From NCBI RefSeq assembly GCF_001005315.1, contig NZ_LBMG01000009.1, forward strand, positions 62,001 to 126,000: a DNA stretch of 64,000 bases. Reading direction: 5' to 3'. The translations under genes and the position numbers were made by a program. Origin of the DNA: Kordia jejudonensis (GTDB taxonomy: Bacteria > Bacteroidota > Bacteroidia > Flavobacteriales > Flavobacteriaceae). Position 1 is the first letter of the stretch. Each line of letters starts with the position of its first letter. The notes under the pieces were generated by a model, which was not told the DNA's origin, did not search any database, and saw only the letters and a list, made by a program, of their open reading frames with translations. This document shows positions 50,897 to 59,580 of this stretch, in pieces.

Positions 50897-53014
50897 TTAA
50901 TATTCTCTTACTCGAGCACCTTTGTTGTTAAAAACGCCTTGTACTACGTTTCCAGTTTTGTTGTATTTCATCACGCCAAGTCCATCGATACGGTCTCCTA
51001 CAAATATTCCTTTAAACACTGAACGATCAACATATGTGTAAATTCCGTAGCCATTTCGCTTTCCGTCTGCCGTATATGCGCCTGTGTAAGCACTTTTGTT
51101 TTTCCACAGATATGTTCCGACTCCAAAACGTTTTCCACTTTTGAAAAATCCCCAATAGATATCTCCGTTATTGTATTCAAATTTTCCAAAACCATCTACA
51201 CAATCGCCTGTACAATTACCATTCTTTTTTCCTGATTTGTAGTTTTCTGATGATTCTTGGATGAGTTTTCCATTTTCAAATAAACCTGCACTTGTTATTT
51301 GATTTTTTTCATTCATTGTATAGCCTAATCCGTGTTGTTTTCCATCTTTCCAACCACCAACATAGATGTTTCCTGTAGACCATTTGTAATATCCAACTCC
51401 GTGACGTCGATTGTTTTTATATTGTCCGTGATAGTATCCGCCATTTGAATATGTAATGTATGCTACACCGTTGATGGCACCATCTTTAAAGGTTGCATCC
51501 GTAATGATGTTATTTACTTCTACACGTCCCCAACCTTCTTTGCAGTCGCCTTTTACACAATCATAGTCAGTCGAAGTTGAAGCCTTTTTTGTAGTATTTG
51601 TAGTTGATACTGTACTTGACGTTGTGGTTTCTTCTTTGTTGTCTAATTCTCCATTGTACAATTTTCCTTGATATATTTCATTGTTTTTAGCGATTCTGAA
51701 ACCTGTTAAAATATACTGAGGTTTGTCGTCTATAAAAATTACAGGATCACCATTGCTTAGGTATTCAAAACGAGCTTTTTTGTAATCAATATGTTTTCCT
51801 TTGACCACAATAAAGAAGTTTTCTTTTTCTAATTCACGTGTGTATAGAATAGACGATTCATCAGTTGTAAATAACTTCATGTTTTTTACGGCTTGTGATT
51901 TTATATTTTGGTAATTGTTGATTACGTAAGTTCTTCCTAAACTTTTTTCTATGCGATAATCAATCATGTGTGGACCTAAGAATGCAAAATCGCGTGATTT
52001 CACTTTGTTTTGCCCGTGTACATAGTTGATAAATTTTCCATCATGTGCATAGCTTATCATAATGTCTCCTTTCGAAATTACTTGTGTTACGGGAATTTTC
52101 GTTGCTACCGTATTTGCATCATTGTTTACATTAGGAACAGAATAGTATGTTTTTGTAAGTCCGTCATATACCAATTTTTCATTTGGCTTTACTCCTTTGC
52201 TGATTATGATATCCGTTGCTCTTTCTCCATTTATGAAAACAGTTTGTATTTTTTTCGCTGTTGCACTTCCACTTGGAATGTAGTAGCCAAATTCAAGTTT
52301 CATTGGTTTGTTGATATCGCTGTAATATCGATTGAATGTTTTATAGTGTTTGGCTTTTGCATCGTTTGCCACGTAGAAATCAATTTTGTTTCCTTCTGTA
52401 TCTACATCTACTTGATAGTTATAAATTCCTGAAGCGAGTTCTTCTTTGATTAAATATCCGTTTTTGTAATGATATTTCCCTTTAAATCCAGGTTGACGAT
52501 TTTCTTTTGTGTATTGGGTAGTCACAATAACAATGTTTCCTTTTTTCTCATAGCTATAATCGCGTTGTTGATAGAAAACTCCTTTTTTATCGATGACCGT
52601 TTTTATGATTCTATCTTGCGAATCGTAGGTATATGTTTTTTCATCGCCATAAGTGTTTTTTTCAAATACTAATAAGTTTTTGGCGTTGAATGTATAGTTG
52701 CTTAGACTTCCACTTTTGTATTTAAATTTGATGATATTTCCTCGCGAATCGTATTCAAAAGTATCATCATAATTGTTTCCAGTTATTTTTCCATTATTGT
52801 CGTAGTAATAGCGTGTTCCGTAGTTGTATACTAAGTTTCCTTGTACATCGAATATTTTTCCGCTTGACGCATAAATATCTCCACGAAGAAAGAAATGTTC
52901 TTTTTTATGCTTGAACCCAATTGGGTTTCTAGGCGCATTGACCATGTCTATTTTTTGTGCTTGAGTGATTTGAAACACCAAGAAAAACAGGATAAGAAAC
53001 GTTATATTTTTCAT
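50897..53014 (-). CDS. Secreted MORN-repeat protein
   Basis: 705 aa with a signal peptide (MKNITFLILFFLVFQITQAQ). N-terminal half has YD-type repeats (FEYDSRGNIIKFKYKSG, KTYTYDSQDRIIKTV) and a middle region with a Ser/Thr-rich linker near 470-485. The C-terminal quarter holds about six MORN repeats, e.g. YSNGGYYHGQYKNNRRHGVG and WSTGNIYVGGWKDGKQHGLG, then YKWSTG-like blocks to the end. In eukaryotes MORN repeats bind membranes or proteins; in bacteria they are mostly unexplained. Likely surface or periplasmic. 11 nt downstream of the lipoprotein gene at 53026-53721. Confidence 0.88.
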   Translation of the reverse strand: MKNITFLILFFLVFQITQAQKIDMVNAPRNPIGFKHKKEHFFLRGDIYASSGKIFDVQGNLVYNYGTRYYYDNNGKITGNNYDDTFEYDSRGNIIKFKYKSGSLSNYTFNAKNLLVFEKNTYGDEKTYTYDSQDRIIKTVIDKKGVFYQQRDYSYEKKGNIVIVTTQYTKENRQPGFKGKYHYKNGYLIKEELASGIYNYQVDVDTEGNKIDFYVANDAKAKHYKTFNRYYSDINKPMKLEFGYYIPSGSATAKKIQTVFINGERATDIIISKGVKPNEKLVYDGLTKTYYSVPNVNNDANTVATKIPVTQVISKGDIMISYAHDGKFINYVHGQNKVKSRDFAFLGPHMIDYRIEKSLGRTYVINNYQNIKSQAVKNMKLFTTDESSILYTRELEKENFFIVVKGKHIDYKKARFEYLSNGDPVIFIDDKPQYILTGFRIAKNNEIYQGKLYNGELDNKEETTTSSTVSTTNTTKKASTSTDYDCVKGDCKEGWGRVEVNNIITDATFKDGAINGVAYITYSNGGYYHGQYKNNRRHGVGYYKWSTGNIYVGGWKDGKQHGLGYTMNEKNQITSAGLFENGKLIQESSENYKSGKKNGNCTGDCVDGFGKFEYNNGDIYWGFFKSGKRFGVGTYLWKNKSAYTGAYTADGKRNGYGIYTYVDRSVFKGIFVGDRIDGLGVMKYNKTGNVVQGVFNNKGARVREY

Positions 53015-53025
53015 TATATACAGTT

Positions 53026-53721
53026 TTATTCTATAATTTTTATTGTATTCATGAGTTCGTCACACATGTGTACATTTACAGTTGTATTGTTGAATGTATT
53101 TTTTGATAATTCGTCTTTGAAAAAGGTTAAAAGACTTACCGTTACTTTGTCTTCTAGCTTGCTTTCATCTATCACCATTTTAAAAATATATTTCCCGTCT
53201 TGTTTGTCTAACGCAACAGTTTTAGGCGTTTCATCAGTAGCAAAACCGTATTCTATTAAAAAGTCTTTAAGATTTTCTGCATCTTGCTTTGTTACATTTT
53301 TTGTGTAGCGAACTTCCGTTGCTTTTGCCATGAGTGTTTTGCGAGCATCTTCAAATTTGTGAACACGCAACGTATTAAATGTATCATCACACAGATGTAA
53401 GTCTATTGGAATTCCCATCATGTCTGATAATTCTTTTGGAAAGAAATTGAAGATGTTTTGCATAGATGCATCATTTAGAAATTCTTCTTTGATGACCATT
53501 TTAAATTGATACACGTCTTTTTCTTTTAGAAACTGAACCGATTTTACACTTCCATCTGCAAAACCTGAACTTATTAAGCTTTCGCCAAGTTTGTCTACTT
53601 GTGCTTCTGTAACGCCATCTTTGTAATATACTTCTGTTCCATCATATACTTTCTTTTCGCCATAATTAGTACAAGAAATGAATAGTGTTACGACAGCAAG
53701 TAAAGAGATTATTTTTTTCAT
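53026..53721 (-). CDS. Lipoprotein with internal duplication, function unknown
   Basis: 231 aa from ATG 53721 (MKKIISLLAVVTLFISCTNY); the frame upstream to 53769 would add 16 residues before the signal. Lipobox LFISC (C17). The mature protein consists of two tandem ~95-residue repeats: TEVYYKDGVTEAQVDKLGES ... DLHLCDDTFNTLRV and TEVRYTKNVTKQDAENLKDF ... NVHMCDELMNTIKI, each with one conserved Cys-Asp pair. Followed 11 nt later by the MORN gene. Promoter holds inverted repeat site B. Confidence 0.82.
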   Translation of the reverse strand: MKKIISLLAVVTLFISCTNYGEKKVYDGTEVYYKDGVTEAQVDKLGESLISSGFADGSVKSVQFLKEKDVYQFKMVIKEEFLNDASMQNIFNFFPKELSDMMGIPIDLHLCDDTFNTLRVHKFEDARKTLMAKATEVRYTKNVTKQDAENLKDFLIEYGFATDETPKTVALDKQDGKYIFKMVIDESKLEDKVTVSLLTFFKDELSKNTFNNTTVNVHMCDELMNTIKIIE

Positions 53722-53795
53722 TGTATTGGTATTGATTATTTTTAAGCGAATGATTTTTATTTTGTTCAAAATTCACATTTTACTACTGTACTTAC

Positions 53796-53815
53796 AATAC
53801 GACGAATTGCGTATT
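53796..53815 (-). promoter_or_regulatory. Inverted repeat in the lipoprotein-MORN promoter (site B)
   Basis: Minus strand AATACGCAATTCGTCGTATT; 22 nt after CGTAT comes GAATTTTG. Same arrangement as sites A and C. Confidence 0.62.
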
Positions 53816-53834
53816 TTTTACGTATTTATATGTT

Positions 53835-54473
53835 TTACTGCTGTTTACATTTGACTTCGTATCGTCTTTTATTTCCAAGATATCCTAACGCTATGGCCGT
53901 TTTCCAGTTTTTACACGCATTTTTAAGATCTTGTTTCATATCGTATACATTTCCTCTGTTGGCATATGCCTTTGCATACGTGCTGTCCAGTGCAATTGCT
54001 TTATCAAAATACGCCAACGCTAACATTATTTTTCCTTTTTTCGCAAAGCAAACTCCCATACTGTTGTACACTTTTGGTTGGTTTTCATCAATGTCAATTG
54101 AGTTTTGATAGTCTTTTAAAGCTTCGTCGATAAACTGCATTGCATCGTGTGCGCCACCTCTAAAAAAGAACGCTTCAGCATGTGTTGGATTAAGACTGAT
54201 GACTTTGGTATAATTTGCAATAGCCGCTTTGTAATTGGCATAATCGTCCTTGGCATTTCTGCGTTGAATTAATGCCGTATGAAAACCCGCTTTGTAAAAA
54301 TAAGCGTCTGCAATTGTGCTGTCGATAGTAATTACTTGATTGCAAAGTTGTATGCCTTCAAGAAATTTTGATTGTTCTTTTTTGACTAAAACATGGGCTA
54401 ATAAGGTTTGTGTCGTTTGCGCGTTTGCGAAGAAAAAAACAGTGCTAAAAAGGAAGATTGAGATACATTTCAT
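53835..54473 (-). CDS. Secreted TPR protein
   Basis: 212 aa with a signal peptide (MKCISIFLFSTVFFFANAQT). Four or so tetratricopeptide repeats (e.g. ADAYFYKAGFHTALIQRRNA, ISLNPTHAEAFFFRGGAHDA, IALDSTYAKAYANRGNVYDM). Probably a periplasmic protein-protein interaction scaffold. It shares promoter inverted repeat site C with the kinase gene and the lipoprotein-MORN unit, so it is a candidate target of the same regulator. The C-terminus RRYEVKCKQQ is basic. Confidence 0.85.
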   Translation of the reverse strand: MKCISIFLFSTVFFFANAQTTQTLLAHVLVKKEQSKFLEGIQLCNQVITIDSTIADAYFYKAGFHTALIQRRNAKDDYANYKAAIANYTKVISLNPTHAEAFFFRGGAHDAMQFIDEALKDYQNSIDIDENQPKVYNSMGVCFAKKGKIMLALAYFDKAIALDSTYAKAYANRGNVYDMKQDLKNACKNWKTAIALGYLGNKRRYEVKCKQQ

Positions 54474-54521
54474 ACGTAAGAGATTTAGAAACTAAAATTC
54501 TATTTTTCTTAAGTACTACAC

Positions 54522-54541
54522 AATACGACGAACTTCGTATT
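54522..54541 (-). promoter_or_regulatory. Inverted repeat in the TPR-protein promoter (site C)
   Basis: Minus strand AATACGAAGTTCGTCGTATT; 22 nt after CGTAT comes GAATTTTA. Positioned 49 nt from the start codon. Confidence 0.6.
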
Positions 54542-54558
54542 TTGGTTTGAAAACTTGT

Positions 54559-54868
54559 TTAACCTAAGTTCGACGTAAAAAATTTAGTTCGATATTTATC
54601 TTTTCCGAAGTATAGCAGGGATTTTCAGTTAAAAATTTTTGAATCCTTGGAAAAAATTTAGGAAAATTCATGCGGTTTTAGTTTTTTCCAGAAAGAAAAA
54701 CTAAAAATACCTCTGGAAAAGTTCCCTTTCTTTTGTTTCTTTTCTTTGGGAAAGCAAAGAAAATGAAAATAAAACACTGAAAATATGGTGTTTAGTAAGG
54801 AGTTTCTAAGCTCAATTATAAATATGAATTGAATCACTTATATCGAACTGACGTTATTTAAAAAGTTA
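54559..54868 (-). repeat. Dispersed ~310-bp repeat, copy 2 (inverted relative to copy 1)
   Basis: Reverse complement matches 4562-4876 at roughly nine in ten positions by eye, over the whole length, including the internal AGTTTTTC / AAAACT-type stem and the TATACTTCGG region. It fills most of the 392-nt gap between the TPR gene and the methyltransferase and reaches the methyltransferase stop codon. No protein frame is kept between the two copies. Confidence 0.85.
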
Positions 54869-55810
54869 TTTTTTAAAAATTAGTGTTCCGCGTTGAAATT
54901 TACATACATCTTCTACACTCTTAAGTGACTTGTATTTCTTTACGACATCGGGATGAATTTCTGTTTCTGACAACGGATTGTGTGTTCTGTAGTTTTCGCC
55001 TTTGAACTCAATAACGCTCAAATTATTTGCTTCACACAATTCTAAATAATACAGGTAAGACAAGCGGTTTGTGTAAGCAATGTCGTTTCCTGCCCAGAAA
55101 TTCCACGTTTTATCAGCATATTTTAAGAAGTTGAATTCTGAAATATTTTTGTCTTGAAAAAACCCAGGATTTGCAAAATGATCTATAAAATTAATCGTGT
55201 GTACCGCAAAACCATCTTCGGTTAGCCAAACTTTCATTTTTGTGAATAATTGCTGTAAAAATTCAGGCGGAATGTGTTCAAAAACCACTTGTGAACAAAT
55301 GTAATCAAACGAAGTACTCACATTTTCTATGGCTTCCAGCGTATATTTTGGAATGTATGTTATATGACAAAATTGAAGTAGCTCTTCAAGGGTTTGAAAC
55401 GATTGTAGCTGTTGTATTTTTTCTTTAATCTCAGTCGAGCAGAATTTGCCTCTTGCTGAAATTTTATCTAAAAAACCTTCATTTTCAAGATGTTGAATTT
55501 GCTTCTGAAATGTTTTGATGGAACTGTCGTTGGAAATATCGACCGTTATAATCTTATCAAAACCTAATAAATACAATACCACAGGAGAAATTAGCGAATA
55601 TCCTGTGCCAATTTCCAAAGCTGTCTTTTTTGAATCTTCTGTAAATGTTAGTGTGGTTTCATCAAACTTTCGTAAACATTCATGTGTTTGATATATCATC
55701 ACATTTTTGTGATAATTTTTTTTCAATGTCGCTGGAATATGATTGAGCTTATCGCCAATCTTAGTAAAATGCAGTATTTTTTGCAGACTTGCTTTTATTT
55801 TCCAGTGCAT
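54866..55810 (-). CDS. Class I SAM-dependent methyltransferase
   Basis: 314 aa. Motif I LEIGTGYSLISPVVLYLLGF (about 67-86), acidic DIS motif (TVDISNDSS), and later YICSQVVFEHIPPEFLQQLF. The N-terminal 60 residues are basic and lysine-rich. The layout resembles sugar- or lipid-modifying methyltransferases, but the substrate is not deducible. Its stop codon lies at the edge of a dispersed repeat (54559-54868); convergent context is absent because the next gene downstream reads the same way. Confidence 0.85.
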   Translation of the reverse strand: MHWKIKASLQKILHFTKIGDKLNHIPATLKKNYHKNVMIYQTHECLRKFDETTLTFTEDSKKTALEIGTGYSLISPVVLYLLGFDKIITVDISNDSSIKTFQKQIQHLENEGFLDKISARGKFCSTEIKEKIQQLQSFQTLEELLQFCHITYIPKYTLEAIENVSTSFDYICSQVVFEHIPPEFLQQLFTKMKVWLTEDGFAVHTINFIDHFANPGFFQDKNISEFNFLKYADKTWNFWAGNDIAYTNRLSYLYYLELCEANNLSVIEFKGENYRTHNPLSETEIHPDVVKKYKSLKSVEDVCKFQRGTLIFKK

Positions 55811-55965
55811 TGTTTTTGTTGTCTTTTGTGCAAATTCTAAAATTTATGACAAACCGCCAATAAAGTTTCAAATTCATTTTAAAAAAATAGAATTCTTGAA
55901 CACAAATTATTTATTTTAAGATTTTTTTAACTAAATTTAGAACGTCAAAAAACCGATCTACCAAA

Positions 55966-56355
55966 TTGAAAGAACTCCATAAAAATCTACATTTAGCTTT
56001 ATCTACAGGTGCTGTATTAGTTGTAGGCGCCACATATGGTTTGTACCCAAGTACTTTTTTACCTTTATTTTTTGACTTTACAGTGGAAACAACCGATTTG
56101 AATCATGTGTTTAGAGCCATGATGGGTTCCTATTTTGCATTGGGTATATATTGGGCATATAGTTTATGCTTTCAAAGTCACTGGCGTGCCGCTACCTATT
56201 CCGTGGTATTTTTTATGGGCGGATTAGCTGTTGGTCGTTTGTGGAGCATTGCCGTGGACGGAATTCCATCTACTGCATTTACTGTGGGAACTGTTTTAGA
56301 AATTGTTTTCGCTATTTGGGGCTATATTAATTTGAAATTGTACAATAAAGAATAG
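55966..56355 (+). CDS. DUF4345 family membrane protein with TTG start
   Basis: 129 aa, four hydrophobic helices (e.g. LALSTGAVLVVGATYGLYPS, YFALGIYWAYSLCF, VVFFMGGLAVGRLWSI, VGTVLEIVFAIWGYI), matching DUF4345. No upstream ATG or GTG lies in frame before the previous stop, and the first internal ATG is about 45 codons in, inside the domain, so the start is the TTG at 55966. A TAAATTTA box (55932-55939) precedes it. Convergent, by 1 nt, with the GAF kinase gene. Confidence 0.82.
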   Translation: MKELHKNLHLALSTGAVLVVGATYGLYPSTFLPLFFDFTVETTDLNHVFRAMMGSYFALGIYWAYSLCFQSHWRAATYSVVFFMGGLAVGRLWSIAVDGIPSTAFTVGTVLEIVFAIWGYINLKLYNKE

Positions 56356-56356
56356 C

Positions 56357-57553
56357 CTATTTTGCTAACGTGCATACAAATTGGCTTCCATGACCCATTT
56401 TGGAACTTACTACAATTATTCCACCGAGTTTTATAACTACTTTTTTTACAGTTGCCAAGCCAATTCCTGTACCTGCATTTCCAAACTTGTCTGTTTTTTG
56501 CGCTGTTGTAAAAAGTTCAAAAATTTGTTCTTGAGCTGTTTCAGGAATTCCAGGACCATTGTCAACTACGGTAATTTGATAGTGTTCTTCTTGTTCGAAA
56601 ATCTGAACTTGTATACTCGGATTTTCTTTGTCATTGTATTTTATAGCATTGGAAACTAAGTTTAGAAGAATTTGTGTCAAACCTGCACGATTTACATGTA
56701 TTGTTTGCAATGCAGTTTCAAACAGTAGCGACACTTTTTTATCGCTATTCGTTATGTTCTGAATTTCTTTTTCAATGGCAGCAACCGCAACTTCTTCTTT
56801 TTTGTTTTTTACGACTGTATCTGCTTTGTAGAATTTTAATATTCCATCAATATAATCGCGTAAGGAATCCGATGAAGTTTTGATGTATTCTAAATACTGC
56901 AAAGTTTCTTCTGATAGATTTGTAGCTTCTTCCTCCACCAATTGCGTTAGCATTCTTATTTGTGCTAATGGCGATTTTAAATCGTGTGAAACTACGCCCG
57001 CAAAACGTTCTAATTCTATATTTCGCTTTTGCAAATCGGCTTGTAATTCTAATAGTTTGATGTTTTTGTACCGCTCATCAAACAGACTTACAACTTGTTT
57101 TGCCATTGCTTTGAGTGCGTCTACTTGCGCTTGTGTTAATATTCTTGGTTTTACGTCATACACACACAAAGTACCTAGTTTAAAACCATCAGGATCTACT
57201 AACGGAACGCCTGCATAAAAGATAGCATTGTGTTCGGCGACTAACGGATTGTCATGAAAACGTTCATCTTCGCGTGCGTCATACACGGTCATCATATCAC
57301 CTTCAGCATTGATTGCATGCCCACAAAAAGAAATTTCTCTTGGCGATTCGCTAAAAGGAATACCATAATGCGATTTTAAAAAGTTACGATCATAATCTAA
57401 TAAGGTTACCAATGAAATGGGCACTTCACAGATGTAGGACATTAATGAAGTAATGTTGTCAAAACTTTCTTCTGGTAATGTGTCTAATAATTGGTACTTT
57501 TCTACAGCTTTTTGTCGCTGTTTTTCATTTTTGGGGAATGAAGGTGAAATCAT
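56357..57553 (-). CDS. GAF domain sensor histidine kinase
   Basis: 398 aa. GAF domain at about 20-165 (e.g. ISLVTLLDYDRNFLKSHYGI), a HisKA domain with VVSHDLKSPLAQIRMLTQL (phospho-His around 189) and HATPase_c (NLVSNAIKYND, DNGPGIPETAQEQIFELFTT, GTGIGLATVKKVVIKLGG). Soluble: no membrane segment. No response regulator adjacent, so its partner is elsewhere. An FGHA/CGHA-type histidine in the GAF (SFCGHAINAEGD) is typical of this family. Confidence 0.93.
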   Translation of the reverse strand: MISPSFPKNEKQRQKAVEKYQLLDTLPEESFDNITSLMSYICEVPISLVTLLDYDRNFLKSHYGIPFSESPREISFCGHAINAEGDMMTVYDAREDERFHDNPLVAEHNAIFYAGVPLVDPDGFKLGTLCVYDVKPRILTQAQVDALKAMAKQVVSLFDERYKNIKLLELQADLQKRNIELERFAGVVSHDLKSPLAQIRMLTQLVEEEATNLSEETLQYLEYIKTSSDSLRDYIDGILKFYKADTVVKNKKEEVAVAAIEKEIQNITNSDKKVSLLFETALQTIHVNRAGLTQILLNLVSNAIKYNDKENPSIQVQIFEQEEHYQITVVDNGPGIPETAQEQIFELFTTAQKTDKFGNAGTGIGLATVKKVVIKLGGIIVVSSKMGHGSQFVCTLAK

Positions 57554-57736
57554 GCAATACTAATTTAAAGAATCTATTAAATAAAAAAACTTCAAGATGT
57601 GAAGATACAACAATATTAGCAATCTTTATTTGATGGTATTCTTCAGAAACGTTGGAACTCATAAATTCAACGATCAATTGTACTTTTATCTTGGTTTTAT
57701 CGTATTTTTATAGACAATTTTTTGAGATATTTATTT

Positions 57737-59017
57737 ATGGAAAAAGAAGCGTATAAAATTTATATTATTGGAGCTGGAATTAGCGGTTTGATTGCCGCCA
57801 ATGTATTGGAAAAGAATGGTTTTTACCCACATATTATTGAAGCAACTGACCGTGCTGGAGGACGCGTAAAAACGGATGTTATTAATGGTTACCAACTTGA
57901 TCATGGTTTTCAAGTATTGCTCACTGCTTATCCTGCTGCACAAGCTTATTTAGATTATAAAACGCTTGATTTGCAAGAATTTTTACCTGGCGCAACTATT
58001 TTTACCAATGGAAATGCTAAAACACTTGGCGATCCGTTGCGAAATTTCTCGTTGCTATTTCCCACACTTTTTTCTGGAATTGGAACTTTTTCTGATAAAC
58101 TCAAAATTTTAAAATTAAATACAGCTGTCAAGAAAAAATCAGTCACTGAAATTTTTGAACAACCTGAAACCTCAACACTCACACATTTACAAAAATTAGG
58201 CTTTTCTGACGAAATGATTTCGCAGTTTTTTAAACCTTTTTTTAGTGGAATTTTTCTGGAAACAAAGCTTGATACTTCCAACAGAATGTTTGAGTTTGTG
58301 TATAAAATGTTTGGCGAAGGATTTGCTGCGCTTCCAAAAGCAGGTATAGAAGCTATTCCACAACAATTAGTTGCCAATTTGAAACAGACTACTTTTCATT
58401 ATAATACAAAAGTAAAGCAAGTGGAAGATGGGAAAATACTCCTTGAAAATAACGATGTTTTAGAAAGTCATTTTACAATTGTTGCCGCAGAAGCAAGCAA
58501 CCTGATTACAAACTTAAAATCGCAAAGTATTGCATGGAAATCCTGTGACACCTTGTATTTTGAAACGCCAAAACGTACTATTGCAAAACCATTGATTGGT
58601 TTGATTCCCGCAGAACATACATTGATTAACAATATATTTTATCATACGAGTTTGGAAACCGCTTCTACAGGCGCCAAAGAATTGCTTTCCGTGACCGTAG
58701 TTACAGATCATAATATGGCAGAAAGCTTTTTGATTAAGAAAGTGAAAGAAGAGTTGCAACTTCATTGTGGAATTGAAGAATGCACGTTTTTAAAACGCTA
58801 TGAAATTCCAAAAGCATTGCCAAATTTGCAACAATTACAATATAGCATGTTACCTTCTGAAACACGATTAACGACACAAACTTTTTTAGCAGGCGATGTA
58901 CAACTCAACGGTTCGTTAAATGCTGCCATGTTAGCTGGAGAAGCAGCCGCTTTAGGTGTGATTGAAGCATTGGGAAGTACTGTAAATCCTGACGATTTAA
59001 AATCTGAATACGCATAA
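57737..59017 (+). CDS. FAD-dependent oxidoreductase (amine oxidase/phytoene-desaturase-like)
   Basis: 426 aa from ATG 57737; an in-frame TTG at 57722 adds five residues and is not preferred. Dinucleotide-binding motif IIGAGISGLIAANVLEKNG (about 9-27), then the second motif IEATDRAGGRVKTD, and a C-terminal FAD block LAGDVQLNGSLNAAMLAGEA. Similar to NAD(P)-binding Rossmann amine oxidases and carotenoid desaturase-like enzymes; substrate unknown. The next gene starts 3 nt after its stop. Confidence 0.9.
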   Translation: MEKEAYKIYIIGAGISGLIAANVLEKNGFYPHIIEATDRAGGRVKTDVINGYQLDHGFQVLLTAYPAAQAYLDYKTLDLQEFLPGATIFTNGNAKTLGDPLRNFSLLFPTLFSGIGTFSDKLKILKLNTAVKKKSVTEIFEQPETSTLTHLQKLGFSDEMISQFFKPFFSGIFLETKLDTSNRMFEFVYKMFGEGFAALPKAGIEAIPQQLVANLKQTTFHYNTKVKQVEDGKILLENNDVLESHFTIVAAEASNLITNLKSQSIAWKSCDTLYFETPKRTIAKPLIGLIPAEHTLINNIFYHTSLETASTGAKELLSVTVVTDHNMAESFLIKKVKEELQLHCGIEECTFLKRYEIPKALPNLQQLQYSMLPSETRLTTQTFLAGDVQLNGSLNAAMLAGEAAALGVIEALGSTVNPDDLKSEYA

Positions 59018-59020
59018 ATC

Positions 59021-59491
59021 ATGAAGATATCAACACAAGTTGCTAAACATTTTAGAGACGTTTTTTTTGGTGGAAATTGGACAGCTTCTAGTGTACAACA
59101 AATTTTAGAAAGCGTTACTTGGGAACAAGCCACGACGAAAGTGTACGATTTGAATACGATTTGCACCTTAACTTTTCATATACATTATTACGTAGCCGCC
59201 GTGTTAAGAGTTTTTCAAGGCGAAACTTTACAGGCAAAAGATGCGCATAGTTTTGATCATCCTGAGCTAAATTCACAAGCCGAATGGGATACTTTTATAG
59301 CAACCGTTTTGGCAGACGCTACCATGTTTTCAACTGCATTAGAACAGTTACCCGAAGATTGTTTTGATCAACCATTTACCGATGAAAAATACGGAAGTTA
59401 TTACAGAAATATTCATGGTATTATAGAACATACACATTACCATTTGGGTCAAATTTCTTTGATTAAGAAGATTTTAGATTCTAAAACCTAG
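59021..59491 (+). CDS. DinB-superfamily-like protein
   Basis: 156 aa. Helical-bundle pattern with His residues in the places of a DinB metal site: TLTFHIHYYVAAVLRVFQGE near 48-67 and GIIEHTHYHLGQISLIKK near 134-151 (H..HYH). Bacterial DinB-like proteins include thiol-dependent enzymes; this one's function is unknown, although homologs in databases are sometimes labelled as a DXS-type protein, which the sequence does not support. Co-translated with the FAD oxidoreductase. Confidence 0.85.
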   Translation: MKISTQVAKHFRDVFFGGNWTASSVQQILESVTWEQATTKVYDLNTICTLTFHIHYYVAAVLRVFQGETLQAKDAHSFDHPELNSQAEWDTFIATVLADATMFSTALEQLPEDCFDQPFTDEKYGSYYRNIHGIIEHTHYHLGQISLIKKILDSKT

Positions 59492-59534
59492 AATTGGTTT
59501 ATCCTTGGCAATTATTTATTTTGAATATGAAGCA

Positions 59535-59550
59535 TCTCGACTGCGCTCGA
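59535..59550 (+). repeat. Dispersed repeat TCTCGACTGCGCTCGA
   Basis: Seventh copy in the window, followed by TGTGACA. Lies 30 nt before the corA stop. Confidence 0.8.
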
Positions 59551-59580
59551 TGTGACAATTCTTTAATTTTTTAATGAAAA

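Noticed and set aside
52010-52432. 140-codon plus-strand ORF in the MORN gene
   Set aside because: Antisense to a well-supported secreted MORN protein; Cys/Phe/Tyr-rich composition typical of shadow frames.
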